Shown here piece by piece: positions 49,144 to 57,116 of a DNA stretch of 64,000 bases. The position numbers and the translations under genes were made by a program. Positions within the stretch are counted from its first letter, which is position 1. Every line of letters begins with the position of its first letter. Location: assembly GCF_000974445.1 (NCBI RefSeq), contig NZ_BBOJ01000009.1, positions 307,568 through 371,567 of the forward strand, written 5' to 3'. The DNA is from Lentzea aerocolonigenes (GTDB lineage Bacteria > Actinomycetota > Actinomycetes > Mycobacteriales > Pseudonocardiaceae). Below the pieces are notes generated by a model, which did not search any database, was not told the origin of the DNA, and was given only the letters and a program-made list of their open reading frames with translations.

Positions 49144-51315
49144 TCAGGTCCGCACCGTCTCCGCCAATCCGGACAACGCGGCGGGCAGCGGCTCGTGGTG
49201 CAGCACGCCGAGCCGTTGCGTGGCTCGGGTCAGTGCCACGTACAGCTCCGCCGCGCCGCGCGGGCCGTCGGCCAGGATCCGTTCCGGTGCCACGACGAGC
49301 ACCGAGTCGTACTCGAGGCCCTTGCTCTCCGCGGCGGGCACCGTGCCGGGCACGCCGGGCGGGCCGATCACGACGCTCGTTCCCTCGAAGCCCGCCTCGA
49401 CGAGCTCGAACTCCTCGATCGCGGCCGCCAGCTCGGACTCGGCGATCTGACGAGCCCACGGCTCGACACCGTTGGCGCGCACCGATTCCGGCGCCTGCAC
49501 GTCCGGTGCGAACTCGGCCAGCACGCGGGCCGCCACGGCCATGATCTCAGCGGGCGTGCGGTAGTTGACCGTCAGCGAACGGTACTCCCAGCGGCCCTTC
49601 ACGTACGGGTCCAGCATCTGGCCCCACGACGTGGCGCCCGCCGCCGCACGACGCTGCGCCAGGTCGCCCACCACCGTGAAGGAACGGCCGGGGCAGCGGC
49701 GCATCAGCACTCGCCAGTCCATTTCGGACAGTTCCTGCGCCTCGTCGACCACGACGTGCCGGTAGGTCCAGCTCCGGTCCGCGAGCGCGCGTTCGACGAG
49801 CGTGCGCTGGTCGTGCTCCTCGAAGCGCTCGGCGAGGTCGCTCTCCGTCAACATGTCCGTGGCGAAGAGGTGGTCCTCGTCGTCCATGTGATCGGCGCGG
49901 CTGACCAGGCTGTCCAGCACCTCGGCGGCGTAGCGGGCTTCTGCCTGACGTTCCGCCTCAGCCGCCTGGTCGACGGCCTGCTCGGTGCCGTCACGGCCCA
50001 GCAACTCGTGCAGCTCGTCGAGCAACGGCACGTCCGACACCGTCCAGGGCGAGCCCTCTGCGCGGTGCAGCGACGGGTCGCCGCCCGCCTCCGCCAGCCG
50101 TTCCGGCGACGCGTAGAGCTCGCCCAGCAGCTCGAACGGCGTCATGATCGGCCACAGGGAGTCGAGCGCCGCGACGAAGTTGTCGTCGTCGGCCAGGTCC
50201 CTCGTCAGGCCCGCCCGCATCTCCTCCCAGGCGTCCTTGTCGGACCGGGACATCCAGCCCTTCCCGATCCGGCCGATCGCGCGTTCGGTCAGGACGTACG
50301 TGACGATCTCGCGGAACACCTTGCGGGCCTCGTTGTGCGGCAGGCCGCTGTCGCGCGCCTCCTGCCGGGCCCACTCGGCGACGTCCGCGGTGATCGGGAC
50401 GACGACGTCCTTCATCCCGATGGGAATCGGCTCGGACGGGAGCTTCTGCCGCGCGGCGACGGCGGCCTTGAGCACACCGGCCATCTTCAGCGAACCCTTG
50501 AGCCGCGCCACGTCCGGCGTGTCCTCGTCCACAGCGGACAGACCGGGCAGCAGGCTGCCGGTGGTCGAGAACACGACGTCGGACTCGCCCAGCGACGGCA
50601 GCACGCGGCCGATGTGGTTGAGGAACGCCGGGTTCGGGCCGACGACGAGCACGCCGTGCCGTTCCATGCGTTCGCGTTGCGTGTACATGAGGTACGCGAC
50701 GCGGTGCAGCGCCACGACGGTCTTGCCGGTGCCGGGACCGCCCTCGATCACCAGCACGCCGGGGTGGTCGAGCCGGATGATGGCGTCCTGCTCGGCCTGG
50801 ATCGTCGCCACGATGTCGCGCATGCCCTCGCCGCGCGGCGCGTTCAACGCCTCGAGCAGCGCCACGTCACCCTGCTCCTCGCCGAGCCTGCCGAACACCT
50901 CGTCGGTGAACCCGGCCACGGTGCGGCGGCGGGTGAGGAACTGGCGGCGCCTGCTCATGCCCTCGGGGTTCGCGCCGGTGGCGGTGTAGAACGGGCGCGC
51001 GGCCGGTGCCCGCCAGTCGAGCAGCACCGGCTCGAAGTCGTCGTCCTCGTCGAACAGCCCGATCCGGCCGATGTAGGACAGGTCACCGTCGACACCGTCC
51101 AGCCGGCCGAAGCACAGGCCGTAGTCGGCCACGTTCAGCCGCTTCATCTCGCGGTGACGGGCGCGCACCTCGTTGTCGCGGTCCATGGCGGTCTCGCCGG
51201 TACCACCCAGTGCTGACTGGAACGCGGCCTTCACGCGCGCGCGTTCGGCATCGAGCCGTGCGTACAGACCGGCCACGTAGTCGCGTTCGGACTGCAGTTC
51301 TTCTTCGTAACCCAC
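49144..51315 (-). CDS. helR: HelD/HelR-type RNA polymerase-associated helicase
   Basis: 723 residues from GTG 51315 (VGYEEELQSERDYVAGLYAR), preceded by TGGGGA; an in-frame ATG at 51345 is the alternative. N-terminal antiparallel coiled coil, then UvrD/Rep-like motifs: LVIEGGPGTGKTVVALHRVA (motif I), VVVDEAQELSEMDWRVLM (motif II), FTVVGDLAQRRAAAGA (III), SLTVNYRTPAEIM (IV), and a C-terminal LYVALTRATQRLGVLHHEPL. It acts on RNA polymerase, displacing it from DNA and, in HelR, displacing bound rifamycin (family knowledge). The RAE-like motif 25-56 bp upstream supports HelR rather than housekeeping HelD. Confidence 0.85.
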   Translation of the reverse strand: MGYEEELQSERDYVAGLYARLDAERARVKAAFQSALGGTGETAMDRDNEVRARHREMKRLNVADYGLCFGRLDGVDGDLSYIGRIGLFDEDDDFEPVLLDWRAPAARPFYTATGANPEGMSRRRQFLTRRRTVAGFTDEVFGRLGEEQGDVALLEALNAPRGEGMRDIVATIQAEQDAIIRLDHPGVLVIEGGPGTGKTVVALHRVAYLMYTQRERMERHGVLVVGPNPAFLNHIGRVLPSLGESDVVFSTTGSLLPGLSAVDEDTPDVARLKGSLKMAGVLKAAVAARQKLPSEPIPIGMKDVVVPITADVAEWARQEARDSGLPHNEARKVFREIVTYVLTERAIGRIGKGWMSRSDKDAWEEMRAGLTRDLADDDNFVAALDSLWPIMTPFELLGELYASPERLAEAGGDPSLHRAEGSPWTVSDVPLLDELHELLGRDGTEQAVDQAAEAERQAEARYAAEVLDSLVSRADHMDDEDHLFATDMLTESDLAERFEEHDQRTLVERALADRSWTYRHVVVDEAQELSEMDWRVLMRRCPGRSFTVVGDLAQRRAAAGATSWGQMLDPYVKGRWEYRSLTVNYRTPAEIMAVAARVLAEFAPDVQAPESVRANGVEPWARQIAESELAAAIEEFELVEAGFEGTSVVIGPPGVPGTVPAAESKGLEYDSVLVVAPERILADGPRGAAELYVALTRATQRLGVLHHEPLPAALSGLAETVRT

Positions 51316-51370
51316 GTGATCCCCAGTGCGCCTCTGTTCTGGCATGAGCGATGAGTGTGAACGATGCACG

Positions 51371-51389
51371 GGGTCTTGTGGCAAGGCCC
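51371..51389 (-). promoter_or_regulatory. Rifamycin-associated element (RAE)-like palindrome
   Basis: GGGTCTTGTGGCAAGGCCC differs from the RAE consensus as I recall it (GGGGCTTGCGGCAAGGCCC) at two of 19 positions. RAEs precede rifamycin-inactivating enzymes and HelR-type helicases in actinomycetes. It lies directly upstream of the helicase gene on its strand, so rifamycin-inducible expression is likely. No other copy was seen in the window. Confidence 0.7.
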
Positions 51390-51442
51390 CCCGTCTGCTA
51401 TACGGTTATAGGGGCAGGGAACGGAGATCCGTTCCCTTTTTT
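51376..51442 (+). promoter_or_regulatory. Rightward promoter overlapping the RAE and running into an intrinsic terminator
   Basis: TTGTGG (51376-51381, within the RAE) and TATACG (51399-51404) have an exact 17-bp spacer. About 10 bp after the expected start the sequence GGGAACGG-AGAT-CCGTTCCC (51417-51436) forms an 8-bp hairpin followed by six T (51437-51442), a textbook terminator. A transcript would stop after about 30 nt unless read through into the gene at 51471. It could be an attenuator or a barrier shielding the divergent genes. Confidence 0.55.
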
Positions 51443-51470
51443 CGTTTGCGGCGCAGCTCATCATGGCCAC

Positions 51471-52295
51471 ATGAACCTGCCGTACCGCTGGGACCTCGTG
51501 ACGCCCGACCAGCTCGGGTCGTTGCTCGACGGCACCGCCGAGCCCGACACGTGGTACCTCGACGACCTCGCCGAGTGCTCCGGCAAGGTGTTGGCACGCA
51601 GCGGGAACGGCGACCTCGTGTTCGTCGGACGGTCACTCGACTCGATGTTCGACCTGCTCAGCGGAGCGTTGGAGGACACGGACCGCGTCCTGCGCCGGTT
51701 GCCGTTCTCGTTCGAGCGCGGGCGCGCCCTCACCTCCTCGGAGCTCACGCGCGCCCGCGAGATGCTCGCGGAGATCGGCGTCACGCCCGCCGCGCTGGCG
51801 AGGCGCGACCGGCCCGTCACGTTCGTCGACGTGGTGTACGAGGGCTCGACGTTCACGAAGCTCTTCGGGCTGCTCGACGACTGGATCACCGAGGAACGGG
51901 AGACGTGGCCCGCGATCCGGCGCAAGATCCGGTTCGTCGGCATCACCAGCCGCAAGAAGACCAGTCCGAACACGTGGCGCTGGCACCAGCACGCCGAGTG
52001 GACGCGCCGCCTGCCCGCGTCCTCCGTCGTGAACGTGTCGCTCGACGAGTTCGTCTGGTCCTACTTCGGCAACCACCAGTCCAAGCTGACGTGGCCCTAC
52101 AAGCTGCACCGGTGGTGCGAGTACCTGCCGGAGGCCAAGCACGACGAGCGCACGCGCCAAGCCCTGGCCGAGGCTGTGCACCTCGTGCGTCTGGGGCGCA
52201 CCAATGACGTCCGGCGGATGATCGCCCGCGCGATCGACGGCGAGCCCGCGCTCACCGAACCCTGGCTGCGCACGCTGTTCCGCGAGCTCAGCTAG
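51471..52295 (+). CDS. Hypothetical protein, possible phosphoribosyltransferase-like fold
   Basis: 274 residues from ATG 51471. Residues 45-70 (GNGDLVFVGRSLDSMFDLLS) and especially 118-130 (TFVDVVYEGSTFTKLFGLLD) resemble the nucleotide strand and the PRPP loop (hydrophobics-D-x3-x-G-S-T) of phosphoribosyltransferases. Later blocks are WRWHQHAEWTRRLPASSVVN and YFGNHQSKLTWPYKLHRW. I recognise no named family. Divergent from HelR across the RAE and terminator; possibly leader-controlled. No good ribosome site precedes the ATG. Confidence 0.6.
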   Translation: MNLPYRWDLVTPDQLGSLLDGTAEPDTWYLDDLAECSGKVLARSGNGDLVFVGRSLDSMFDLLSGALEDTDRVLRRLPFSFERGRALTSSELTRAREMLAEIGVTPAALARRDRPVTFVDVVYEGSTFTKLFGLLDDWITEERETWPAIRRKIRFVGITSRKKTSPNTWRWHQHAEWTRRLPASSVVNVSLDEFVWSYFGNHQSKLTWPYKLHRWCEYLPEAKHDERTRQALAEAVHLVRLGRTNDVRRMIARAIDGEPALTEPWLRTLFRELS

Positions 52296-52846
52296 TTCAG
52301 GTGCTCCGTGACCATCATCGCGGTCGTCCCCGGCTCCAGCGCCTTGCAGGTGTGCGGCACGTCCCCGGGATAGACGATGTAGTCACCTGGCCCGAGCTCG
52401 ACCGGGTCGTCCGCGGGTCCCGCCAGGCACCGCCCCGACGCCACGATCATGTGCTCGACGCTGCCCGCCATGTGCGGATCGGACTCGCGGGCGCCGCCGG
52501 GTTCGAGGGTCAGCCAGTAGATGTCGTGCTTGGTGCCGGCACGGCACGCCGCGAGCAGGGTGACGGCGTAGTGCGCGCGCTCGGAGTAGATGACCGGGCC
52601 TTCGCCGGCGCGGATGACCTGGACGCGGGGCACGGCCGGCTCGACCAGGCGGCTGAACGGGACGCCCAGCGCCACGCCCAGCGCCCACAGGGTCTCCACG
52701 CTGGGGTTTCCGCTGCCGGACTCCAGCTGGGAGAGCGTCGACTTGGCGATTCCCGCCTTGCGCGCGACCTCGGTCAGCGTCATGCCGGTGCGATCCCGCT
52801 CACGGCGGAGGTTGGCCGCGATGAGGTCGAGTGGTGCGTTCGACAC
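52292..52846 (-). CDS. XRE-cupin transcriptional regulator
   Basis: 184 residues from GTG 52846 (VSNAPLDLIAANLRRERDRT). An ATG at 52891 would place a perfect palindrome inside the coding region, so the GTG is preferred. Helix-turn-helix MTLTEVARKAGIAKSTLSQL then ESGSGNPSVETL, followed by a cupin sensor domain (YWLTLEPGGARESDPHMAGS, GPGDYIVYPGDVPHTCKA). Divergent from azlCD, whose branched-chain amino acid exporter it probably represses or activates. Its last codon overlaps the convergent gene by 4 bp. Confidence 0.87.
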   Translation of the reverse strand: MSNAPLDLIAANLRRERDRTGMTLTEVARKAGIAKSTLSQLESGSGNPSVETLWALGVALGVPFSRLVEPAVPRVQVIRAGEGPVIYSERAHYAVTLLAACRAGTKHDIYWLTLEPGGARESDPHMAGSVEHMIVASGRCLAGPADDPVELGPGDYIVYPGDVPHTCKALEPGTTAMMVTEHLN

Positions 52847-52870
52847 AGAAGTCCATCCGTTCGGCTTGAC

Positions 52871-52889
52871 GAACACCCGTCTGGTGTTC
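52871..52889. promoter_or_regulatory. Candidate operator between the XRE-cupin gene and azlC
   Basis: GAACACC-CGTCT-GGTGTTC is a perfect inverted repeat with 7-bp arms in the 56-bp divergent region, 14 bp before azlC and 25 bp before the regulator start. Its size and position fit binding by the dimeric XRE-cupin protein controlling both genes. Confidence 0.55.
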
Positions 52890-52902
52890 ATCGTAGTGGG
52901 TG

Positions 52903-53598
52903 ATGCGTTCGATATGGCGAACTCTTGATGCTGTGCTCCTGCGTGACGTGGCCGCGGTGGCACTGGGTGCCGCGGTCACCGGCGCCTCCTTCGGCGCGAT
53001 CTCGGTGAGCTCCGGCTTGCCGTGGTGGGTGCCGGTGCTGATGTCGGTGGCGATCTTCGCGGGTGGCTCGCAGTTCATGGCCGTGGGCATCGTCGCCGCG
53101 GGTGGCAGCCCTGCCGCCGCGGTGCTGGCCGGACTGGTCCTCAACGCGCGGCACCTGCCGTTCGGGCTCGCGATCGGGGACGTGCTCGGCAAGAGCCCCC
53201 TCGCGCGGGTCGTCGGCAGTCACCTGCTCATCGACGAGTCGACGGCCTTTGCCATGGCGCAGAAGGATCCCGCGAGAGCGCGGGCGGCCTACTGGGCGTG
53301 TGGCGTGGCGTTGTTCATCAGCTGGAACACGGGGGTGCTCGTCGGTGCGCTCGCCGGGCAGGCGATCGGCGACCCGATGACGTTCGGGCTGGACGCTGCG
53401 TTCCCCGCGGCACTGCTCGCGCTCACGTTGCCGGCCCTCAAGGACGCGGCCACGCGCAACGCGGCGCTCGTGGGCGCCGTGATCGCGCTGGCGACGACAC
53501 CGTTCCTTCCTGCCGGTGTGCCCGTGCTGCTCGCGCTCGCCGGTCTGTTCGTGTTCAGGACGAAGAAGGAGGAGCCGTGCCCGTCACCGCGATCCTGA
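52903..53598 (+). CDS. azlC: AzlC-family branched-chain amino acid exporter large subunit
   Basis: 231 residues from ATG 52903 (a GTG is directly in front). Five to six transmembrane helices with the AzlC signature GASFGAISVSSGLPWWVPVL, FAGGSQFMAVGIVAAGGSP and LVLNARHLPFGLAIGDVLGK, then LIDESTAFAMAQ. Pairs with AzlD to export branched-chain or related amino acids. Overlaps azlD by 22 bp. Confidence 0.92.
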   Translation: MRSIWRTLDAVLLRDVAAVALGAAVTGASFGAISVSSGLPWWVPVLMSVAIFAGGSQFMAVGIVAAGGSPAAAVLAGLVLNARHLPFGLAIGDVLGKSPLARVVGSHLLIDESTAFAMAQKDPARARAAYWACGVALFISWNTGVLVGALAGQAIGDPMTFGLDAAFPAALLALTLPALKDAATRNAALVGAVIALATTPFLPAGVPVLLALAGLFVFRTKKEEPCPSPRS

Positions 53599-53885
53599 TC
53601 CTCGCGGCCGGCACCTTCGCGATCCGGTTCGCCGGGCCGTTGCTGCGTGACCGCGTCACGTTGCCCGACCGGGTGCGCGAGCTGCTCTCGGCGAGCGCGA
53701 CCGTGTTGCTGTTCGCGTTGGTGGCGATCTCGGCGTTGACGAGCGGCAAGCAGTTCGGTGGTTTCGCACTCGCGATCGGCGTGGTCGTCGGCGGACTCGC
53801 GGCCTGGCGCAAACTGCCGTTCGTCGCGGTCATCGTGCTGGCCGCCCTCACCACTGCCGGGTTGAGGTTTGCCGGAATTGCATAG
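53577..53885 (+). CDS. azlD: AzlD-family branched-chain amino acid exporter small subunit
   Basis: 102 residues from GTG 53577, with GAAGGAGGAG ribosome site inside azlC. Three transmembrane helices; AzlD pattern AAGTFAIRFAGPLLRDRVTL, LLFALVAISALTSG and a final WRKLPFVAVIVLAALTTAGL. Functions with AzlC as an obligate small subunit. Ends 3 bp before the convergent Lrp gene. Confidence 0.9.
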   Translation: MPVTAILILAAGTFAIRFAGPLLRDRVTLPDRVRELLSASATVLLFALVAISALTSGKQFGGFALAIGVVVGGLAAWRKLPFVAVIVLAALTTAGLRFAGIA

Positions 53886-53888
53886 AAT

Positions 53889-54329
53889 TCAGTGCTTCCG
53901 CACGTGCGAAAAGAGCAGATTCGTGTGCACCTCCGTCACTTCGCGACGACTGGTGAACTTGTCCAGCACCAGTCGTTGAAGGTGACCGACGTCCGATACC
54001 GCGACGTGCACCAGGAAATCTTCCGGACCTGTCACGTGTGAGAGTGCGAGAGTTTCGGGCAATGAGAGCACGTACGACATGAACGGGTCGACGATCTCCT
54101 TGGTGTGCGGCCGGATCTTCACCGCGAGCATCGCCTGCACGTGCCGCCCGAGCGCGTTCAGGTCGACCTCGGCGTGGTAGCCGGTGATCACTCCGCGCTC
54201 GCGCAACGCCCGGTGCCGGACCACCGCCGTCGACTGCGCGACGTTCACGCGTTCGGCCAGGTCCTTGTTCTGCAGCCGCGCGTCCTTCCGCAGCTCCCGC
54301 ACGATGGCCTCGTCGATCGAATCCAGCAC
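53889..54329 (-). CDS. Lrp/AsnC-family regulator
   Basis: 146 residues from GTG 54329 (VLDSIDEAIVRELRKDARLQ), with GGGAG upstream. N-terminal helix-turn-helix (NKDLAERVNVAQSTAVVRHR, ALRERGVITGYHAEVD) and C-terminal RAM ligand-binding domain (VQAMLAVKIRPHTKEIVDPF, VTGPEDFLVHVAVSDVGHLQ). Divergent from the PLP lyase gene over 74 bp, the arrangement of mdeR-mdeA in pseudomonads, so it probably activates the lyase in response to methionine or a related amino acid. Confidence 0.92.
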   Translation of the reverse strand: MLDSIDEAIVRELRKDARLQNKDLAERVNVAQSTAVVRHRALRERGVITGYHAEVDLNALGRHVQAMLAVKIRPHTKEIVDPFMSYVLSLPETLALSHVTGPEDFLVHVAVSDVGHLQRLVLDKFTSRREVTEVHTNLLFSHVRKH

Positions 54330-54403
54330 GGCTTCTCTCCCTTCCACCGAATCGGCTGCGGTTCATCGACCGCCCTGCCGAGGAAGTCTCCACCATTCGG
54401 GCC

Positions 54404-55591
54404 ATGACGCGCATCGAGACCATCGCAGTGCACGGCGGCCGCGACGACCTCGCGGAGCTCGGCGTGCACGCACCTCCCATCGACCTGTCCACCACCTACC
54501 CCGTGCCTGACCAGGCGCTCGGCGGGGAGGCACTGGGTGAGTGGGCGACCGGCGCGGCACGGGCCGCCTCGCCCGTGTACGCGCGGCTGCACAACCCGAC
54601 GGTCGCGCGGTTCGAGCAGGCGCTCGCGTCTCTCGAGCACACCGAGGCCGCCGTCGCGTTCGGCAGCGGCATGGCCGCGGTGACCGCCGTGATCCAGGCA
54701 GCGTGCGTGATGGCCGGAAAGCCGCACGTCGTAGCCGTGCGGCCGCTTTACGGCGGTACGGACCACCTGCTGTCGTCCGGTCTCCTGGGCGTCTCCACCA
54801 CGTACGTCGAAGCAGGCCTGGTGTCCTCCGCGATCCGGCCGGACACCGGGTTGATCGTCGTCGAGACGCCGGCGAACCCGAACCTGGACCTGGTCGACAT
54901 CGACCACGTCGTGCGCCAGGCCGGTTCGGTGCCGGTGATGGTCGACAACACCTTCGCGACCCCGGTCCTGCAGAACCCGGTCCTGCACGGGGCCTCCTAC
55001 GTGCTGCACTCCGGCACCAAGTACCTCGGCGGGCACGGGGACGTGCTCGGCGGCGTCGTGGCCTGCTCCGAGGACCGCGCGGCGGCGTTGCGGCAGGTCA
55101 GGATCATCACGGGCGCCGTGCTGCACCCGCTGGGCGGCTACCTGCTGCACCGCGGGCTCGCGACGCTGCCCCTGCGCGTCGAGGCGGCTTCGCGGTCGGC
55201 GCAGATCCTGGCTCTGCGGCTCGCCGAGCACGACGCCGTCGAGTTCGTGCGCTACCCGACCGCGTCGCCGCAGATGCGGGGGACCGGCGCGATGATCGCG
55301 TTCGGCGTGCACGGCGACCCGACCGAGGTCGTGCGGCGGCTCGGTCTGATCACCCCGGCGGTGTCGCTCGGTTCGGTCGACACGCTGATCGAGCACCCGT
55401 GGGCGCTCACCCACCGGCTCGTGCCGGGAGAAGATTTGCGGGCCTCGGGCGTTCCGGAGAATTTGCTGCGCATTTCAGTTGGACTTGAGCATGTCGAAGA
55501 CATTTGGGACGACCTAAACGCGGCTCTGTGTGACGTCGATTACGTTAAGCCTTCCCCAAATGATTACTTGGCGCTGAGCGCGGCTCACTAA
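54404..55591 (+). CDS. Cys/Met metabolism PLP enzyme, probable methionine gamma-lyase
   Basis: 395 residues, ATG 54404. Trans-sulfuration family: YARLHNPTVARFEQALASLE, FGSGMAAVTAVI, RPLYGGTDHLL, VETPANPNLDLVDI, the PLP Lys in LHSGTKYLGGHGDVLGG, and the C-terminal NLLRISVGLEHVEDIWDDL. Could be methionine gamma-lyase, cystathionine gamma-lyase or gamma-synthase. The divergent Lrp regulator and the following amino-acid permease favour a catabolic lyase. The specificity residue cannot be judged safely by eye. Confidence 0.87.
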   Translation: MTRIETIAVHGGRDDLAELGVHAPPIDLSTTYPVPDQALGGEALGEWATGAARAASPVYARLHNPTVARFEQALASLEHTEAAVAFGSGMAAVTAVIQAACVMAGKPHVVAVRPLYGGTDHLLSSGLLGVSTTYVEAGLVSSAIRPDTGLIVVETPANPNLDLVDIDHVVRQAGSVPVMVDNTFATPVLQNPVLHGASYVLHSGTKYLGGHGDVLGGVVACSEDRAAALRQVRIITGAVLHPLGGYLLHRGLATLPLRVEAASRSAQILALRLAEHDAVEFVRYPTASPQMRGTGAMIAFGVHGDPTEVVRRLGLITPAVSLGSVDTLIEHPWALTHRLVPGEDLRASGVPENLLRISVGLEHVEDIWDDLNAALCDVDYVKPSPNDYLALSAAH

Positions 55592-55667
55592 GGTCCCAAC
55601 GCATCAGCGCGTCGGGGCGCGGGAGGTTCCGACGCGAGCATTTTTCCGTTTCGGAAGGAACCTCTTC

Positions 55668-57074
55668 GTGAGTTCTGTGGAAACTGATGCGGACGGCTAC
55701 ACCAAGGCGTTGAGCAAGCGCCAGGTGCAGATGATCGCGATCGGTGGCGCGATCGGCGTCGGCCTCTTCCTGGGTGCGGGCGGACGCCTCGCCACAGCGG
55801 GGCCGTCGCTGATCCTGTCCTACGCGTTGTGCGGTCTCGCGGCGTTCTTCGTCATGCGCGCGTTGGGCGAGCTCGTGCTGCACCGCCCAGTTGCCGGCAG
55901 CTTCGTGGAGTACGCCCGCGAGTTCATCGGCCCGTGGGCGGGCTTCACGTCCGGCTGGATGTACTGGGTGAACTGGGCGATGACCGGCATCGCCGAGATC
56001 ACCGCCGTCGCGATCTACATGCACAAGTGGTTCCCGGACCTGCCGCAGTGGATCACCGCGCTGGTCGCACTCGTCGTGCTGGTCGCGATCAACATGTTGT
56101 CGGTCAAGCTCTTCGGTGAGCTGGAGTTCTGGTTCTCCGTCATCAAGGTGACCGCGATCGTGGTCTTCCTGGTCGTCGGCACGAGCCTGGTGATCGGCAA
56201 CGCCGACGTCGGCGGCACCACCGCGTCGGTGTCGAACACCCTCGGCCACGGCGGCCTGTTCCCGGCGGGCTTCGGCGTCGCGCTGATGACGTTGCAGGCG
56301 GTCGTGTTCGCCTACTCCGCCATCGAACTGGTCGGCATCGCCGCGGGTGAGACCAAGGACCCCGAGAAGATCATGCCGCGCGCCATCAACGGCGTGGTGT
56401 ACCGGATCGCCATCTTCTACGTCGGTTCCGTGCTGCTGCTGACGATGCTTCTGCCGTGGGACCACTTCACCGGCACCGAGTCGCCGTTCGTGACCGTGTT
56501 CTCCGCGCTGGGCATCCCGGCGGTCGGCGACATCATGAACGCCGTGGTGCTGACGGCGGCGCTCTCGTCGTGCAACTCGGGTCTGTACTCGACCGGCCGC
56601 ATCCTGAGGTCGTTGGCGCAGAAGGGTGAGGCGCCCGCGTTCACCGGTCGCATGAACTCCCGGCACGTGCCGTACGGCGGCATCCTCTTCACCGGTGCGG
56701 CTTACCTCTTCGGCGTGGTGCTCAACTACACCGTGCCCAAGGAGGCGTTCGACATCGCGATCGCGGTGGCGTCGCTGGGCGTGGTGTCGACGTGGGCCAC
56801 GCTGATCATCTGCCAGATGCGGTTGCGCAAGAAGGCACTCGCGGGTGAGGTCGCGCGGCCGTCGTACCGGATGCCGGGCGCGCCGTACACGTCGTGGGGG
56901 ACGCTCGCGTTCCTCGCGCTGGTGATCGGGCAGATGGCGTTCGCGGGCACGGCGGAGAAGATCGCGTTCTGGTCGATTCCGGTGCTGGCGCTGGTGTTGT
57001 TCCTCGGCTGGAGGTTCGTGAAGTCGCGCGAGCAGGCCGCGGCACAGCAGAAGCAGCTGGTCTCGGTCGACTGA
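55668..57074 (+). CDS. APC-family amino acid permease (AnsP/GabP type)
   Basis: 468 residues from GTG 55668 with GGAAGGAA upstream. Twelve transmembrane helices; amino-acid/polyamine/organocation motifs KRQVQMIAIGGAIGVGLFLG, RALGELVLHRPVAGSFVEYA, FIGPWAGFTSGWMYWVNWAM, and EKIMPRAINGVVYRIAIFYV. Closest in plan to L-asparagine and GABA permeases. It follows the PLP lyase by 76 bp and may import its substrate. Confidence 0.92.
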   Translation: MSSVETDADGYTKALSKRQVQMIAIGGAIGVGLFLGAGGRLATAGPSLILSYALCGLAAFFVMRALGELVLHRPVAGSFVEYAREFIGPWAGFTSGWMYWVNWAMTGIAEITAVAIYMHKWFPDLPQWITALVALVVLVAINMLSVKLFGELEFWFSVIKVTAIVVFLVVGTSLVIGNADVGGTTASVSNTLGHGGLFPAGFGVALMTLQAVVFAYSAIELVGIAAGETKDPEKIMPRAINGVVYRIAIFYVGSVLLLTMLLPWDHFTGTESPFVTVFSALGIPAVGDIMNAVVLTAALSSCNSGLYSTGRILRSLAQKGEAPAFTGRMNSRHVPYGGILFTGAAYLFGVVLNYTVPKEAFDIAIAVASLGVVSTWATLIICQMRLRKKALAGEVARPSYRMPGAPYTSWGTLAFLALVIGQMAFAGTAEKIAFWSIPVLALVLFLGWRFVKSREQAAAQQKQLVSVD

Positions 57075-57116
57075 TCGCAGTGCCTCGGGAGAGCCCCCTC
57101 GACTACCGTTGCGGCG

